A stretch of DNA of 64,000 nt. It comes from an uncultured Saprospirales bacterium (GTDB lineage: Bacteria > Bacteroidota > Bacteroidia > Chitinophagales > Saprospiraceae). Where the stretch lies: contig CALMIR010000201.1 in assembly GCA_937864265.1 (NCBI GenBank), positions 1 through 64,000 on the forward strand, in the 5' to 3' direction. The position numbers and the translations under genes were made by a program. This document shows positions 46,185-54,864 of this stretch, piece by piece; the stretch's first letter is position 1; every line of letters starts with the position of its first letter. The notes beneath the pieces were generated by a model. The model was not told the DNA's origin, ran no database searches, and was given only the letters and a program-made list of their open reading frames with translations.

Positions 46185-47060
46185 TCAATCAATATAGGTC
46201 TGAATGTTGTTTCGCCGCAGCTCTCTTTGGTACATCGCATCGATGGTTTTCTCCATAAGAGAGTCCTTTTTGCTGCGGAGAATCACTTTTCTGGCCTGTT
46301 CTTGGATGTAAGCCAATGGGGCTATATCCTTCCGTTTTTTTACTTCAAAGACGCGCAAAAAATAGCGATGGCTTTCATCCTTTTGGGAAAACTCCCGCTT
46401 AGCGCTAACGTTGTCGGGCGTAACAGTTCCTGGCGGCATGGCAGAAGCGACTTCTTCGACTTTGTACCAATCATTTTCATTCAGCAAGTATGCTTCTGCA
46501 AACTGGCCGCAGTATTCCACCAATTTTTCCCGATCTCCAGATTTTTCGCTGTCCCACCAGCGTTCGAAATCGTTGGGAATGTCGGTGGAGCTCGGTATTT
46601 TAATAAAAAAACAACGCATGATGGGGGTCTCCAATTGGTATTGCTCCTTATTGCGCTCGTAGAAGTCCACCAGTTCCTGTTGAGAAATGGTGGAATCCAA
46701 TAATTCTTCCATCAGTGTTTGTTCGTAGCTGTACTTGAGCAAGGAGGCGCGGTAATCCCGAACCAACTTGTCTATGTTCAAGTCTTTTGGCGCATTGCGT
46801 TCGGCTTCATCTAGCAAAAGCGCTTCCCTAATCCAACGATTGACATAGTTTTCGATGAATTCCAGGCTGTCTTTTTCAGCAATACCTTCTGGTATCATCT
46901 CATCCAATTCGGATAGGTATAGGGCTTTGTTGTGTACTTTAGCTAAAAGGGTATCTTCGCCCGGTTTGTCTTTTTCACCAAATTGACAAGATGCCAAGCC
47001 GAGCAAACAACACCAAATCCCTATCCAATAATGGCGAACAAACAACTTCGTGCGGATCAT
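46185..47060 (-). CDS. Lipoprotein related to SurA N-domain, no rotamase domain
   Basis: 291 residues. The lipobox is LASC near residue 25. The body resembles the SurA/PpiC helical N-terminal and C-terminal parts (IENYVNRWIREALLLDEAERN; YIQEQARKVILRSKKDSLMEKTI), but I find no rotamase core between them. Its place between two PPIases is typical for the phylum and suggests a co-chaperone. It starts 2 nt after the upstream gene's stop. Confidence 0.65.
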   Translation of the reverse strand: MIRTKLFVRHYWIGIWCCLLGLASCQFGEKDKPGEDTLLAKVHNKALYLSELDEMIPEGIAEKDSLEFIENYVNRWIREALLLDEAERNAPKDLNIDKLVRDYRASLLKYSYEQTLMEELLDSTISQQELVDFYERNKEQYQLETPIMRCFFIKIPSSTDIPNDFERWWDSEKSGDREKLVEYCGQFAEAYLLNENDWYKVEEVASAMPPGTVTPDNVSAKREFSQKDESHRYFLRVFEVKKRKDIAPLAYIQEQARKVILRSKKDSLMEKTIDAMYQRELRRNNIQTYID

Positions 47061-47062
47061 CC

Positions 47063-49036
47063 CTATTTCTTCACCATTTTGTCAAAAACCTTTTGATCTA
47101 CTTTGACGCTGTATTCATTGCGCAATTGCTCCACCCACTGCTCTTCTAGGTAATCCTGGTAGTCGGCGACAACATAGCCACGGGCTTCATCCAGCGTTTT
47201 CATAGATTCTGGCAGGATTTCTTCTATTTTCAAAAATTTCAGCACCTGGTTTTTCGCGTTGTCTTCTGTTTGTGAAAGCGCGCCGGCTTTCCATTCCATC
47301 CCTTTTAAATCGGGGTTTCGACTGCGCTCAAAGGTTTTCTTTTCAACGCTCAACACAGGAATTTCGCCTGTATTGAACTTTTCCAATGTTTCGCTAGAAC
47401 CATGGCTGGCCGCAAAATCCCTCACAGCCGCAATTTGATCCGCAGCCGATTTGTTGAGGCGATAAATGCTGGTTACCGCACGAGGCTCCCAACGGTATTT
47501 GCCATATATCTTTTGATAAAAATCCGCCAAGCCTACCGTGTCCTTAGACGCTTTGTCCCAAATCAGCATTTTGGTTGCCTCAAATAGCAAAATACCTTCT
47601 TCGTACTCGCGCATCAGCGATTTGAAGTCGGGATACTTTTTCTCCAACTGTGTTTCTTCAAATTTCATGCAGTTCTCATTCAGGAAATCGGCATAAAGCT
47701 CATTGACCACTTCTGGTATAGAAATATCGGCGCCTTTGCGGATGCGTTTTCTGGAAGCGCGTTCCATATAATCCACGAAATCAACCAAACTCACTTTAAA
47801 GTCGCTACCCAGGGTAAGCAGGGTCTTGTCTGGTAGCTCCGACTTAACAGGTTTCCAGCGGAAAGTCAGGAAAGTATCGTTCAGGGTAGCTGCGTATTCC
47901 TCCCGTACTGAAGGGTATTCTTTCAAATTGCCTTCCTTCTTGATTTTCTCGACCATCGCCGTTTTAGAGGCTTCAAAGCGCGGATCGGCCTTTACCAATC
48001 CTTCTAAACGACTCTTGCTGATGTCATAAGGTTGTATGCCGGGTCGGCTGATTCGTTTGACGATGTGCCAGCCTACACTCGATTGAAATGGCTGGCTGAT
48101 CTCGCCGTCGCTGGTCAAAGCAAATGCAGCGCCTTCAAAATCGGGTGTAAATTTGTTGATCCCAAAGAAACCGATGTACCCGCCTTTAGGGGCAGTGCGG
48201 CTGTCTTGTGAATGGGTTTTGGCCAAAGTTTCGAAGTCAGCACCGGCTTTCAGCGCCTGATAAATGCTATCAATGCGTTTTTTCATCTGATCGCCGTTGG
48301 TTTCGTCGCTGCGCAAAAGAATGTGCGCCGCCTCGATTTCTCCCCTTGCCGGGCGCTTCTCATTTACCTTCAAAATATGGTAACCGATATCGGTGCGAAT
48401 GGGATCGGAAAGGGTTTTTAGCGGCTGTTTATAAGCCGCGACCTCAAGTTGGTAAAACCCTTTCGGAAATAGGGCGGTAACATAGCCAATATGCCCTCCG
48501 TTTTTGGCTGCCGATTTATCGTCAGATACTTCTTTGGCTACTGCAGCAAAGTCTTCTCCTTTGGCGATGCGCTGCTTGGCTGCCATCGCTTTGTCATAGG
48601 CTGCTTTTTCTTCGTCCGCTGTGGGGTCTTGTTTTACCGCTATCAGGATGTGGCTGATGTCCACATCATAGGTTGAGTGGTCATAAGCTTCGCGAATCAG
48701 TTTGTCTGTTACTTCTTTATCGATGAGATAAGAATCGGCCAACTGCCGGCGATAACCCGCCAATTCGTTTTTTAACTGAGGTATGGTATCCAGGCGAAGT
48801 GCTTTGGCCTTTTGTACTTTTAGTTTGAACTTGATGTACAAGTCCAGGTATTCGTCCAGCGATTTTTTGGAAAAATCGGCCTTTTCTCCATTGGTCTTGG
48901 AGTAGATGTAAACAAATTCTGATTGATGGACTGGGGTATTTTCCACCGTGAACAGCACTGGATCGTTTTGTTGTGCTTTGACTACGGTTACTACCATCAA
49001 GAAAATCCCCAATAAGAGGAAATTGCGCTTTATCAT
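47063..49036 (-). CDS. Periplasmic PpiC-type isomerase with two rotamase domains
   Basis: 657 residues with a signal peptide (ending KAQQ). Two complete parvulin domains lie at about residues 125-230 (SHILIAVKQDP ... KNGGHIGYV) and 235-335 (AHILLRSDETN ... PKGGYIGFFG). A long C-terminal region with helices follows. It is the first gene of the chaperone cluster and is preceded by a perfect TAnnTTTG box on the minus strand at 49106-49113. Confidence 0.85.
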   Translation of the reverse strand: MIKRNFLLLGIFLMVVTVVKAQQNDPVLFTVENTPVHQSEFVYIYSKTNGEKADFSKKSLDEYLDLYIKFKLKVQKAKALRLDTIPQLKNELAGYRRQLADSYLIDKEVTDKLIREAYDHSTYDVDISHILIAVKQDPTADEEKAAYDKAMAAKQRIAKGEDFAAVAKEVSDDKSAAKNGGHIGYVTALFPKGFYQLEVAAYKQPLKTLSDPIRTDIGYHILKVNEKRPARGEIEAAHILLRSDETNGDQMKKRIDSIYQALKAGADFETLAKTHSQDSRTAPKGGYIGFFGINKFTPDFEGAAFALTSDGEISQPFQSSVGWHIVKRISRPGIQPYDISKSRLEGLVKADPRFEASKTAMVEKIKKEGNLKEYPSVREEYAATLNDTFLTFRWKPVKSELPDKTLLTLGSDFKVSLVDFVDYMERASRKRIRKGADISIPEVVNELYADFLNENCMKFEETQLEKKYPDFKSLMREYEEGILLFEATKMLIWDKASKDTVGLADFYQKIYGKYRWEPRAVTSIYRLNKSAADQIAAVRDFAASHGSSETLEKFNTGEIPVLSVEKKTFERSRNPDLKGMEWKAGALSQTEDNAKNQVLKFLKIEEILPESMKTLDEARGYVVADYQDYLEEQWVEQLRNEYSVKVDQKVFDKMVKK

Positions 49037-49105
49037 ATCACTTTACTTATGGATGATGAAACGAAAGAATCGGGCGATTATTGATACCGCCCCTGAAATC
49101 GGCCA

Positions 49106-49113
49106 CAAAAATA
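49106..49113 (-). promoter_or_regulatory. TATTTTTG -7 box for the chaperone cluster
   Basis: Minus-strand reading TATTTTTG matches TAnnTTTG. The distance to the ATG at 49036 is about 70 nt. No clear -33 element was found. Confidence 0.4.
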
Positions 49114-49131
49114 GCAAGATGTTTGGTAATA

Positions 49132-49527
49132 TCAGTATAAGTAGTAATCATAAGTGGCAGGCGGGGCGGCCAAATAGCTTTTCATGCTTTCTCTGGCTTG
49201 TATATGTTGGGGATGCTGCTGGTAGAGTTGATAGTCTGCTTCGTTTTTGAAAGTAGTTTGGAACAGCAGCTCGTACTGCCCCATAGCACGGAGGTCGCCC
49301 AAGTTTTGAAAAGTATTTATTTGTAAGTCCTGAATTTCCCGGATGCTTTTCAAGCTGCGCAGGGTGTTTACAAAAGTATCCCGTTGGGCTGGACTAAGGT
49401 CTTCGCGCAAGTCTAAAAAGACCAGGTGGATCAACCGCCTGGCCTGGTCAGCGGCTGGTTTTTGAGTGGTATGGCAAGCTGTTAAGCAAAACAGACTTAG
49501 GATACTGGCGGCAAATAGGGCTTTCAT
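49132..49527 (-). CDS. Dabb-domain lipoprotein
   Basis: 131 residues from the ATG at 49527. The signal ends in lipobox LTAC at about residue 17. The mature part is a stress-responsive A/B-barrel (Dabb) domain: LIHLVFLDLREDLSPAQRD, GQYELLFQTTFKNEADYQLY and the closing HPQHIQARE. The earlier ATG at 49692 is not supported, because the lipoprotein signal would then be internal. Role unknown. Confidence 0.75.
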   Translation of the reverse strand: MKALFAASILSLFCLTACHTTQKPAADQARRLIHLVFLDLREDLSPAQRDTFVNTLRSLKSIREIQDLQINTFQNLGDLRAMGQYELLFQTTFKNEADYQLYQQHPQHIQARESMKSYLAAPPATYDYYLY

Positions 49528-49744
49528 CGTCGTTGGTGTTTTTTGTACGGCAATAATAGTATTTTTGGAGGGGTTTTTAGTACTTTGATAAATTCTCGTT
49601 ATTTGACAATTGTTGTGGGAACCTGGTACGATTCGATGGGGCAATTGATCCGCTACGAAAAGCAATTCCTGACAAAATAATCCTTTCTTCATCTAGCAGG
49701 CGAGGCAAAATACCCGGCCTCGCCTGCCTCAAATGATTCCAAGC

Positions 49745-50439
49745 ATGAAAAAAAGCACCCTATTGCTCATTTTTTTCCTTGCGCTGCTTATGGCCACTGC
49801 TTATGGCCAAACCTATATTGGCCCAGTTCTAGGCATAGAGCATACCCAATTATATACGGATGAAGATTATCAAGCCATATTTAATCAGTTATTCTTTTGT
49901 CCTATTAGAGGCGAGATCACTACTCAGCAGCCGCTGTTCGGCATTAATGTGGAGCAGCATTTGAGTAACCGTTTTTTCTTACAGGGCAACTTTTATTTTT
50001 CAAAAAGAAAATATTTTAACGAGGAATACACTAATTTTTGCCCTCATCTCAAAGAGCGCATTATATACCGACATTTTAATGGCGCTATGTCTATAAATTG
50101 GCGCATGCTAGAGAGATGGACAGTTGAGTCCGGTATCTATCAATACCAGCATTCAAATTTAAAAATCACCTATGACAGCCCCGATTCCAATCTCGAAGAC
50201 AGTACTTACATATTTGATTATCGGGAAAAAGCGTACGGCGTTCTTTTGGGTGCATCTTATCGGTATCCCAATTATGTAGTGCAAATTACCATTTCATCGA
50301 AGTTACAAAACGGCACAACAATATGCAATTAGGCGAACAAATACACCCGCCTTATTCGCTTACCCTCAGCTTCGGCTACCTCTTCAAAGTCATAGACAAC
50401 AAGAAGCGGCGCAGTCGGGTGGATTGTCCGAGGTTTTGA
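49745..50439 (+). pseudogene. Outer-membrane beta-barrel protein, frame broken near its end
   Basis: From ATG 49745 (MKKSTLLLI signal, cleavage after AYGQ) the frame runs to a stop at 50332. Read one phase away from 50302, the next 45 codons give NNMQLGEQIHPPYSLTLSFG followed by YLFKV, the usual terminal strand of a barrel, and stop at 50439. The joint is the A-tract CAAAAC (50307-50310); one extra A would join the two parts into one 231-residue protein. A truncated barrel without its last strand would probably not fold in the outer membrane. The cause may be a real mutation or a read error. Confidence 0.65.
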
Positions 50440-50476
50440 ATGGGGAAGCAGTGGGCGGATACGCCGGGAGAAGCGG

Positions 50477-50501
50477 GGAAGGCATCTTGGCAATGCCTTC
50501 C
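50477..50501. terminator. Hairpin between convergent genes
   Basis: GGAAGGCAT and ATGCCTTCC form a 9-bp stem with a 7-nt loop. No T-run follows on either strand, so termination is possible but weakly supported. Confidence 0.4.
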
Positions 50502-50520
50502 GCCAATGGAATAAATTTTT

Positions 50521-51153
50521 TTAAAATTTAGACGCGCCGGCATTCGCCTTATTGTAGCGCTCTGTTACTTCGTGCCAATTGATCACATTGAAAAAAGCCG
50601 AAATATAATCTGGTCGGCGGTTTTGGTAATTCAGGTAGTAAGCGTGTTCCCACACGTCCAACCCCAAAATGGGCGTGCCGCGCTCGGGTACGACATCCAT
50701 CAATGGGTTATCCTGGTTAGCGGTGGAGCAGATGAATAACTTATCGGCTTCGTCCACGCACAACCATGCCCAACCTGAGCCAAATCGCGTAGCTGCTGCT
50801 GCTGCAAACTGGCTTTTGAAAGCATCAAAAGAGCCAAAATCGCGCTCGATAGCTTTGTGAATGTTCATTTGAGCGGAAGGTTCACCACCACCATTGGGCG
50901 CCATAACTTCCCAGAAAAGGTTGTGATTGAAAAACCCGCCAGCATTGTTACGTACAGCTAGGGAGTGGTTGGATACGTTCGCCAGTATTTCCTTTATACT
51001 TTTTCCTTCTAGTTCGGTGCCTTCAATGGCGGCATTTAGGTTATTGGTATATCCGGCATGATGCTTGGTATGATGAATTTCCATGGTACGGGCATCAATA
51101 TGTGGTTCCAAAGCATCGTAAGCATAGGGTAAATCAGGTAATTTGAAAGCCAT
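50521..51153 (-). CDS. sodA: Superoxide dismutase, Mn-type signature
   Basis: 210 residues. Metal ligands are placed as in Fe/Mn SODs: His in [11 protein letters not shown] (residues 27-31), His in FNHNLFW, and Asp/His in DVWEHAYY. The NNAGG (with Gly) before the second ligand and STANQDNPL (with Gln) are marks of manganese enzymes. In iron enzymes the Gln is in the other position. Cambialistic behaviour is possible. The enzyme converts superoxide to H2O2 and O2 in the cytoplasm. It is divergent from fumC. Confidence 0.9.
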   Translation of the reverse strand: MAFKLPDLPYAYDALEPHIDARTMEIHHTKHHAGYTNNLNAAIEGTELEGKSIKEILANVSNHSLAVRNNAGGFFNHNLFWEVMAPNGGGEPSAQMNIHKAIERDFGSFDAFKSQFAAAAATRFGSGWAWLCVDEADKLFICSTANQDNPLMDVVPERGTPILGLDVWEHAYYLNYQNRRPDYISAFFNVINWHEVTERYNKANAGASKF

Positions 51154-51259
51154 AGTTCAGTTTATTTTGTTTAAAATGTAAACGCGACGCAATATAATAA
51201 GTTTGGAGTCAACGGGGAAAATATCGACCCCTGTGCCAAAAAAATTGAGGCATTCGGCT

Positions 51260-51267
51260 TACCTTTG
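51260..51267 (+). promoter_or_regulatory. TACCTTTG -7 box for fumC
   Basis: Matches TAnnTTTG exactly and lies 46 nt upstream of the ATG at 51314. A second box, TAAGTTTG, is at 51198-51205. A clear -33 element was not found for either. Confidence 0.45.
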
Positions 51268-51313
51268 CGGCGCTTTTGATAGTTCAAAAAAACAGAATAA
51301 CCAGAGAAAAGAC

Positions 51314-52696
51314 ATGGAATACCGCAAAGAAAAAGACAGCATGGGCTACATTGATGTGCCTGCTGATAAATACTGGGCCGCACAAACGCAGCGCTCTTCC
51401 GAAAATTTTAAAATTGGCGGCCACCTGATGCCCAAAGAAGTCATTCGGGCTTTTGCCGTTTTGAAAAAAGCAGCAGCCTATACCAATCTGGAAATCGGCG
51501 TACTGGATAGTGACAAGGCCGAAGCCATCGCAACAGTATGCGATGAAATTCTGGCTGGCCAATTGGATGACCAATTCCCGTTGGTGGTATGGCAAACTGG
51601 CTCAGGCACCCAATCCAATATGAATGTCAACGAAGTGATTGCCAATCGGGCACACGTATTAAAAGGAGGCAGCCTGACGGATGCTAAAAAGTTTTTGCAC
51701 CCCAACGACGACGTCAATAAATCGCAGTCGTCGAATGATACTTTTCCGACAGCCATGCACATAGCCGCTTATCAAATACTGGTAGAAGTTACCCTGCCGG
51801 GCATGGAGATCCTGCGCCAGACCCTCAAGGCAAAAGCCGATGCCTTTATGGATGTGGTGAAAATTGGCCGTACCCATTTCATGGATGCGACCCCGGTGAC
51901 GGTGGGACAAGAACTATCAGGCTTTGTCGCTCAGTTGGATCACGGCATGGCTGCCATCAAAAACACGCTGAAGCATTTGGCAGAACTGGCGCTAGGAGGA
52001 ACCGCGGTTGGTACCGGGCTTAATGCGCCAAAGGGCTATGCCGAAAAAGTGGCTGCCCACATCGCTTCATTGACCGGGTTGCCATTCGTGACCGCACCCA
52101 ATAAATTTGAAGCACTGAGCACCCACGATGCCATCGTAGAAACCCACGGCGCTTTGAAAACAGTAGCTGTTGCCCTTATGAAAATAGGCAATGACGTGAG
52201 GATGCTGGCCTCTGGGCCGCGCTGTGGCATTGGCGAATTGCTGATCCCGGAAAACGAACCAGGATCGTCCATCATGCCGGGAAAAGTCAACCCAACCCAA
52301 TCGGAAGCCCTTACTATGGCCATGGCACAGGTACTAGGCAATGATGTAGCCATCAATATTGGCGGTATGAGCGGGCATTTCCAACTCAATGTGTTCAAGC
52401 CCATGATCATTTTCAATTTTCTGCAATCTGCCCGCTTGATCGGCGATGCCTGCCGCAATTTCGAGGAGCATTGCGCCATAGGCATTGAACCCAATTACGA
52501 CCGCATCCGCGAAAACCTGAATAATTCCCTGATGCTGGTAACGGCCTTGAATACCAAGATCGGCTACGACAATGCTGCTTCCATTGCGAAAAAGGCCCAT
52601 GCGGAAAACAAAACATTGAAACAGGCCGCCCTGGACTTGGGCTTGCTTAGCGCCGAACAGTTTGACGAATGGGTGAGGCCGGAAGAGATGATTTAG
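51314..52696 (+). CDS. fumC: Class II fumarate hydratase
   Basis: 460 residues from the ATG at 51314; the 51203 frame adds a nonsense-like leader. The signature [20 protein letters not shown] is present, with [24 protein letters not shown] and the catalytic pair region in [13 protein letters not shown]. The enzyme hydrates fumarate to malate in the TCA cycle without iron-sulfur clusters. It is divergent from sodA, so both may share stress-linked regulation. Confidence 0.95.
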   Translation: MEYRKEKDSMGYIDVPADKYWAAQTQRSSENFKIGGHLMPKEVIRAFAVLKKAAAYTNLEIGVLDSDKAEAIATVCDEILAGQLDDQFPLVVWQTGSGTQSNMNVNEVIANRAHVLKGGSLTDAKKFLHPNDDVNKSQSSNDTFPTAMHIAAYQILVEVTLPGMEILRQTLKAKADAFMDVVKIGRTHFMDATPVTVGQELSGFVAQLDHGMAAIKNTLKHLAELALGGTAVGTGLNAPKGYAEKVAAHIASLTGLPFVTAPNKFEALSTHDAIVETHGALKTVAVALMKIGNDVRMLASGPRCGIGELLIPENEPGSSIMPGKVNPTQSEALTMAMAQVLGNDVAINIGGMSGHFQLNVFKPMIIFNFLQSARLIGDACRNFEEHCAIGIEPNYDRIRENLNNSLMLVTALNTKIGYDNAASIAKKAHAENKTLKQAALDLGLLSAEQFDEWVRPEEMI

Positions 52697-52979
52697 ACAG
52701 GTGAGTGGCAAAGCCCAAAATTGGAGTGACTTGGCCGCAGATATCCGTCAAAAGAAGTAATTTTTTGTTGAAATGATGCGTTTCAGAAAATATTCCGTTA
52801 ACAAAGCGTAGCTTTGTATCGTTTTTTTTTGTTACTTTGAAGAAATATTCTGAATTGCCAGCAGACCAAACAGTAATGTGTGTTCTTTTTGCAGATGCAG
52901 GGTAGTTTATTCAGGCGATCTTCGCCTTAATCATGTAAGATAATTTTTTAATTTTTTTCACCATTTCAATTTTTTTAAG
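52697..52979. other. Leader region of the RRM gene with small hairpin
   Basis: 283 bp, AT-rich toward the gene. ACAAAGC GTA GCTTTGT (52801-52817) is a 7-bp inverted repeat. Then a run of T leads into TACTTTG (52833-52839), one base short of the -7 consensus. A leader of over 130 nt would follow. Such leaders are common in cold-response RRM genes, but nothing specific is proven. Confidence 0.35.
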
Positions 52980-53468
52980 ATGAACATTTTTGTTGCCAGG
53001 CTCAATTTTGACACAAGCAGTGAGACCCTGGAAAGTTTATTTGCAAATTATGGCGAAGTATCTTCTGCCAAGGTTATTATGGACCATGTTACTGGTAAAT
53101 CCCGTGGCTTCGGTTTCGTAGAAATGCCGAACGATGACGAAGCTCGTCAGGCTATCAACGATCTGAATGATACCGATGTGGATGGAAACACAATTGTAGT
53201 AAAAGAAGCAGACGACAGAAAATCACGTGGTGGCGGTGGCGATAGAGGTGGATTTGGTGGCGGTGGAAACCGTGGCGGTGGATATGGCGGCGGTGGAAAC
53301 CGTGGCGGCGGTGGAGGATATGGTGGCGGCGGAAACCGTGGCGGTGGTGGAGGATATGGTGGCGGCGGAAACCGTGGCGGCAGCAGGGGCAGCAGCTCTT
53401 GGGAAGATCGCCGCGATCGCGATGGAGATGGTGGATATGGTGGCGGTAATCGTCGCAATCGCTACTAG
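52980..53468 (+). CDS. Glycine-rich RNA-binding protein (RRM)
   Basis: 162 residues. One RRM domain (residues 1-78) has RNP-2 IFVARL and RNP-1 KSRGFGFVEM. A Gly/Arg-rich tail (about 85-162) is built from RGGGGGYGGGGN-type repeats, a low-complexity RGG region that can bind RNA. The layout is that of plant and bacterial cold-induced RNA chaperones. The tail DNA is repetitive, so copy number may vary. A strong terminator follows. Confidence 0.9.
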   Translation: MNIFVARLNFDTSSETLESLFANYGEVSSAKVIMDHVTGKSRGFGFVEMPNDDEARQAINDLNDTDVDGNTIVVKEADDRKSRGGGGDRGGFGGGGNRGGGYGGGGNRGGGGGYGGGGNRGGGGGYGGGGNRGGSRGSSSWEDRRDRDGDGGYGGGNRRNRY

Positions 53469-53490
53469 TAGAGATTAATACAACCATTAA

Positions 53491-53525
53491 ACGGGCAGTG
53501 ACAAAATCACTGCCCGTTTTTTTTT
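53491..53525 (+). terminator. Strong rho-independent terminator
   Basis: ACGGGCAGTGA and TCACTGCCCGT form an 11-bp stem with a five-nt loop (CAAAA). A run of nine T follows directly. It lies 22 nt after the RRM stop. Confidence 0.95.
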
Positions 53526-53651
53526 TAGAAAAAAACACATTTCTTTAAAGTAATTTTTGCTGCTCCTCGTCTTCCCTATTGTAAGTCTTAATAAAGGTTG
53601 TCCTTACTAGACTTATCCAATCAAATTTCAAACCTTTAAATCACGAATAAC

Positions 53652-53927
53652 ATGCGAGTGGTATTTGTTGCGCTGTCGCTATTGGCAGGGGTAGTATTCT
53701 TTTTTGTATTGGCAAAGCTCTTGTTGTGGGGAGTGGCCTTGATGGCGCTGATCGGTCTTTTCCGTTTTGTCGCCATGAAAGCTTCCGGTGCCCAGCACTG
53801 GCAATACGGCAAAGCAGCCATGTATAAGGAAAGATTTCGGCATTGGGAAAATCGTTCAAACCTAGACTTTTCCCCATTTTCCAACTCCGACGAAACGTTC
53901 CGTTACCGGACAATCGTCATCGAGTAG
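53652..53927 (+). CDS. Small membrane protein next to hsp20
   Basis: 91 residues. One or two hydrophobic segments (residues 3-22 and 26-45) precede a soluble tail rich in aromatic and charged residues (HWQYGKAAMYKERFRHWENR). No family recognised. It is 28 nt upstream of hsp20 and is probably in the same transcript, which suggests a stress role. Confidence 0.55.
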   Translation: MRVVFVALSLLAGVVFFFVLAKLLLWGVALMALIGLFRFVAMKASGAQHWQYGKAAMYKERFRHWENRSNLDFSPFSNSDETFRYRTIVIE

Positions 53928-53955
53928 TTCACTAACTTAAAAAAAACAGAAAAAC

Positions 53956-54345
53956 ATGTGTAGATCACGTTATCATCACGGTGCTCATCATGCAGGTCGG
54001 CACGCCTGGCACCATCATTTTTCCGGTGTTCCGGTCAATATCCGCGAATTTGACGACTCCTATGAACTGAGTCTTTTTGCACCGGGGCTGACTCGGGAAG
54101 ACTTCAAATTGCAATTGGTCGATCGGCTGCTGGTCATCAGCGTTGAAGGAAAAGAAAATCCTTTTGAAGCAGGCGTCTGGAAGCGCCGCGACTATCAAAT
54201 ACGCGATTTTGAACGCAGCTTTGAGTTGAATGAAAAAATTGACTTGGACAGCATCAGCGCTTCTTATGAAGCAGGGGTACTACTGGTCAAGCTCTCCAAA
54301 CTGGCCGATCGGGTGACGCTGCGCCGGGAATTGGATCTGGTTTAA
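53956..54345 (+). CDS. Small heat-shock protein (Hsp20/alpha-crystallin)
   Basis: 129 residues. A short His-rich N-terminus (HHGAHHAGRHAWHHH) precedes an alpha-crystallin domain: VNIREFDDSYELSLFAPGLT, FKLQLVDRLLVISVEG and the closing VLLVKLSK. The protein lacks a clear IxI tail. Such proteins hold unfolded proteins during stress. The His-rich head might bind metal. A hairpin follows 20 nt after the stop. Confidence 0.85.
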   Translation: MCRSRYHHGAHHAGRHAWHHHFSGVPVNIREFDDSYELSLFAPGLTREDFKLQLVDRLLVISVEGKENPFEAGVWKRRDYQIRDFERSFELNEKIDLDSISASYEAGVLLVKLSKLADRVTLRRELDLV

Positions 54346-54365
54346 ATGAATTTTGTCGGGTATAA

Positions 54366-54402
54366 ATGCCGGAGCCGCTGGTTTGCAGCGGCTCCGGGCT
54401 TT
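54366..54402 (+). terminator. Hairpin 1 of an identical 33-bp pair
   Basis: The sequence CCGGAGCCGCTG-GTTTG-CAGCGGCTCCGG forms a stem of about 12 bp, followed by GCTTTT. It lies 21 nt downstream of the hsp20 stop. The core 33 bp (54366-54398) recur exactly at 56912-56944. Confidence 0.8.
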
Positions 54403-54434
54403 TGGCATCAGTAATACAGAAAATACAGTTCGAA

Positions 54435-54572
54435 TCATCCCGATATAATCTGCTTTTCTATTGAATCGTAATCATACCGAGCTATAACTGATGTTTCTGA
54501 TTTATAAAAATCAATAACTTCTAAACTAGATTTATTATCCTCATAATAGTACTACGGATTACATGATGCCAT
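54435..54572 (-). pseudogene. Remnant small ORF with in-frame TAG
   Basis: On the minus strand an ATG at 54572 reads MASCNP, meets TAG at 54552-54554, and then continues open for 38 codons (YYYEDNKSSLEVIDFYKSET ...) to TGA at 54435. The open part is acidic and Tyr-rich. A 58-residue ORF of similar make-up sits in the same position and orientation before the second ATPase (56956-57132). The two are not clearly homologous. It may be chance in AT-rich DNA or a decayed gene. Apart from this and hairpin 1, the gap 54346-54864 shows only a candidate -7 box, TATACTTG, at 54831-54838. Confidence 0.3.
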
Positions 54573-54864
54573 CATTCATGAGGTTGAAAGTCTTTTTTTC
54601 TTTCATTAAATCTTTGTTTTTAAGTTAATAATCCTATGTACGGTCGAATTTTTAAAAAGTTTCCTTAAAAGACGATTAAGCCCGATGCTAACATTTTAAG
54701 CACAAGACACTCCTCGCTTAAAAAACGTTTACTGCTTTTGTACGAGTCCTGCCAACTCAACTTAGCGTTATTTTTTCACACAAAAACATTTTTTAAACAA
54801 CAAAATTGCCTTTAATTCGATTTTTTAATTTATACTTGTGAATATTTCACGAGAATCTCCAAAT

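Noticed and set aside
53155..53538. Antisense frames over the glycine-rich RRM tail
   Set aside because: They arise from GGN repeats read backward (Pro- and His-rich), and the plus-strand gene has RNP motifs and a terminator.
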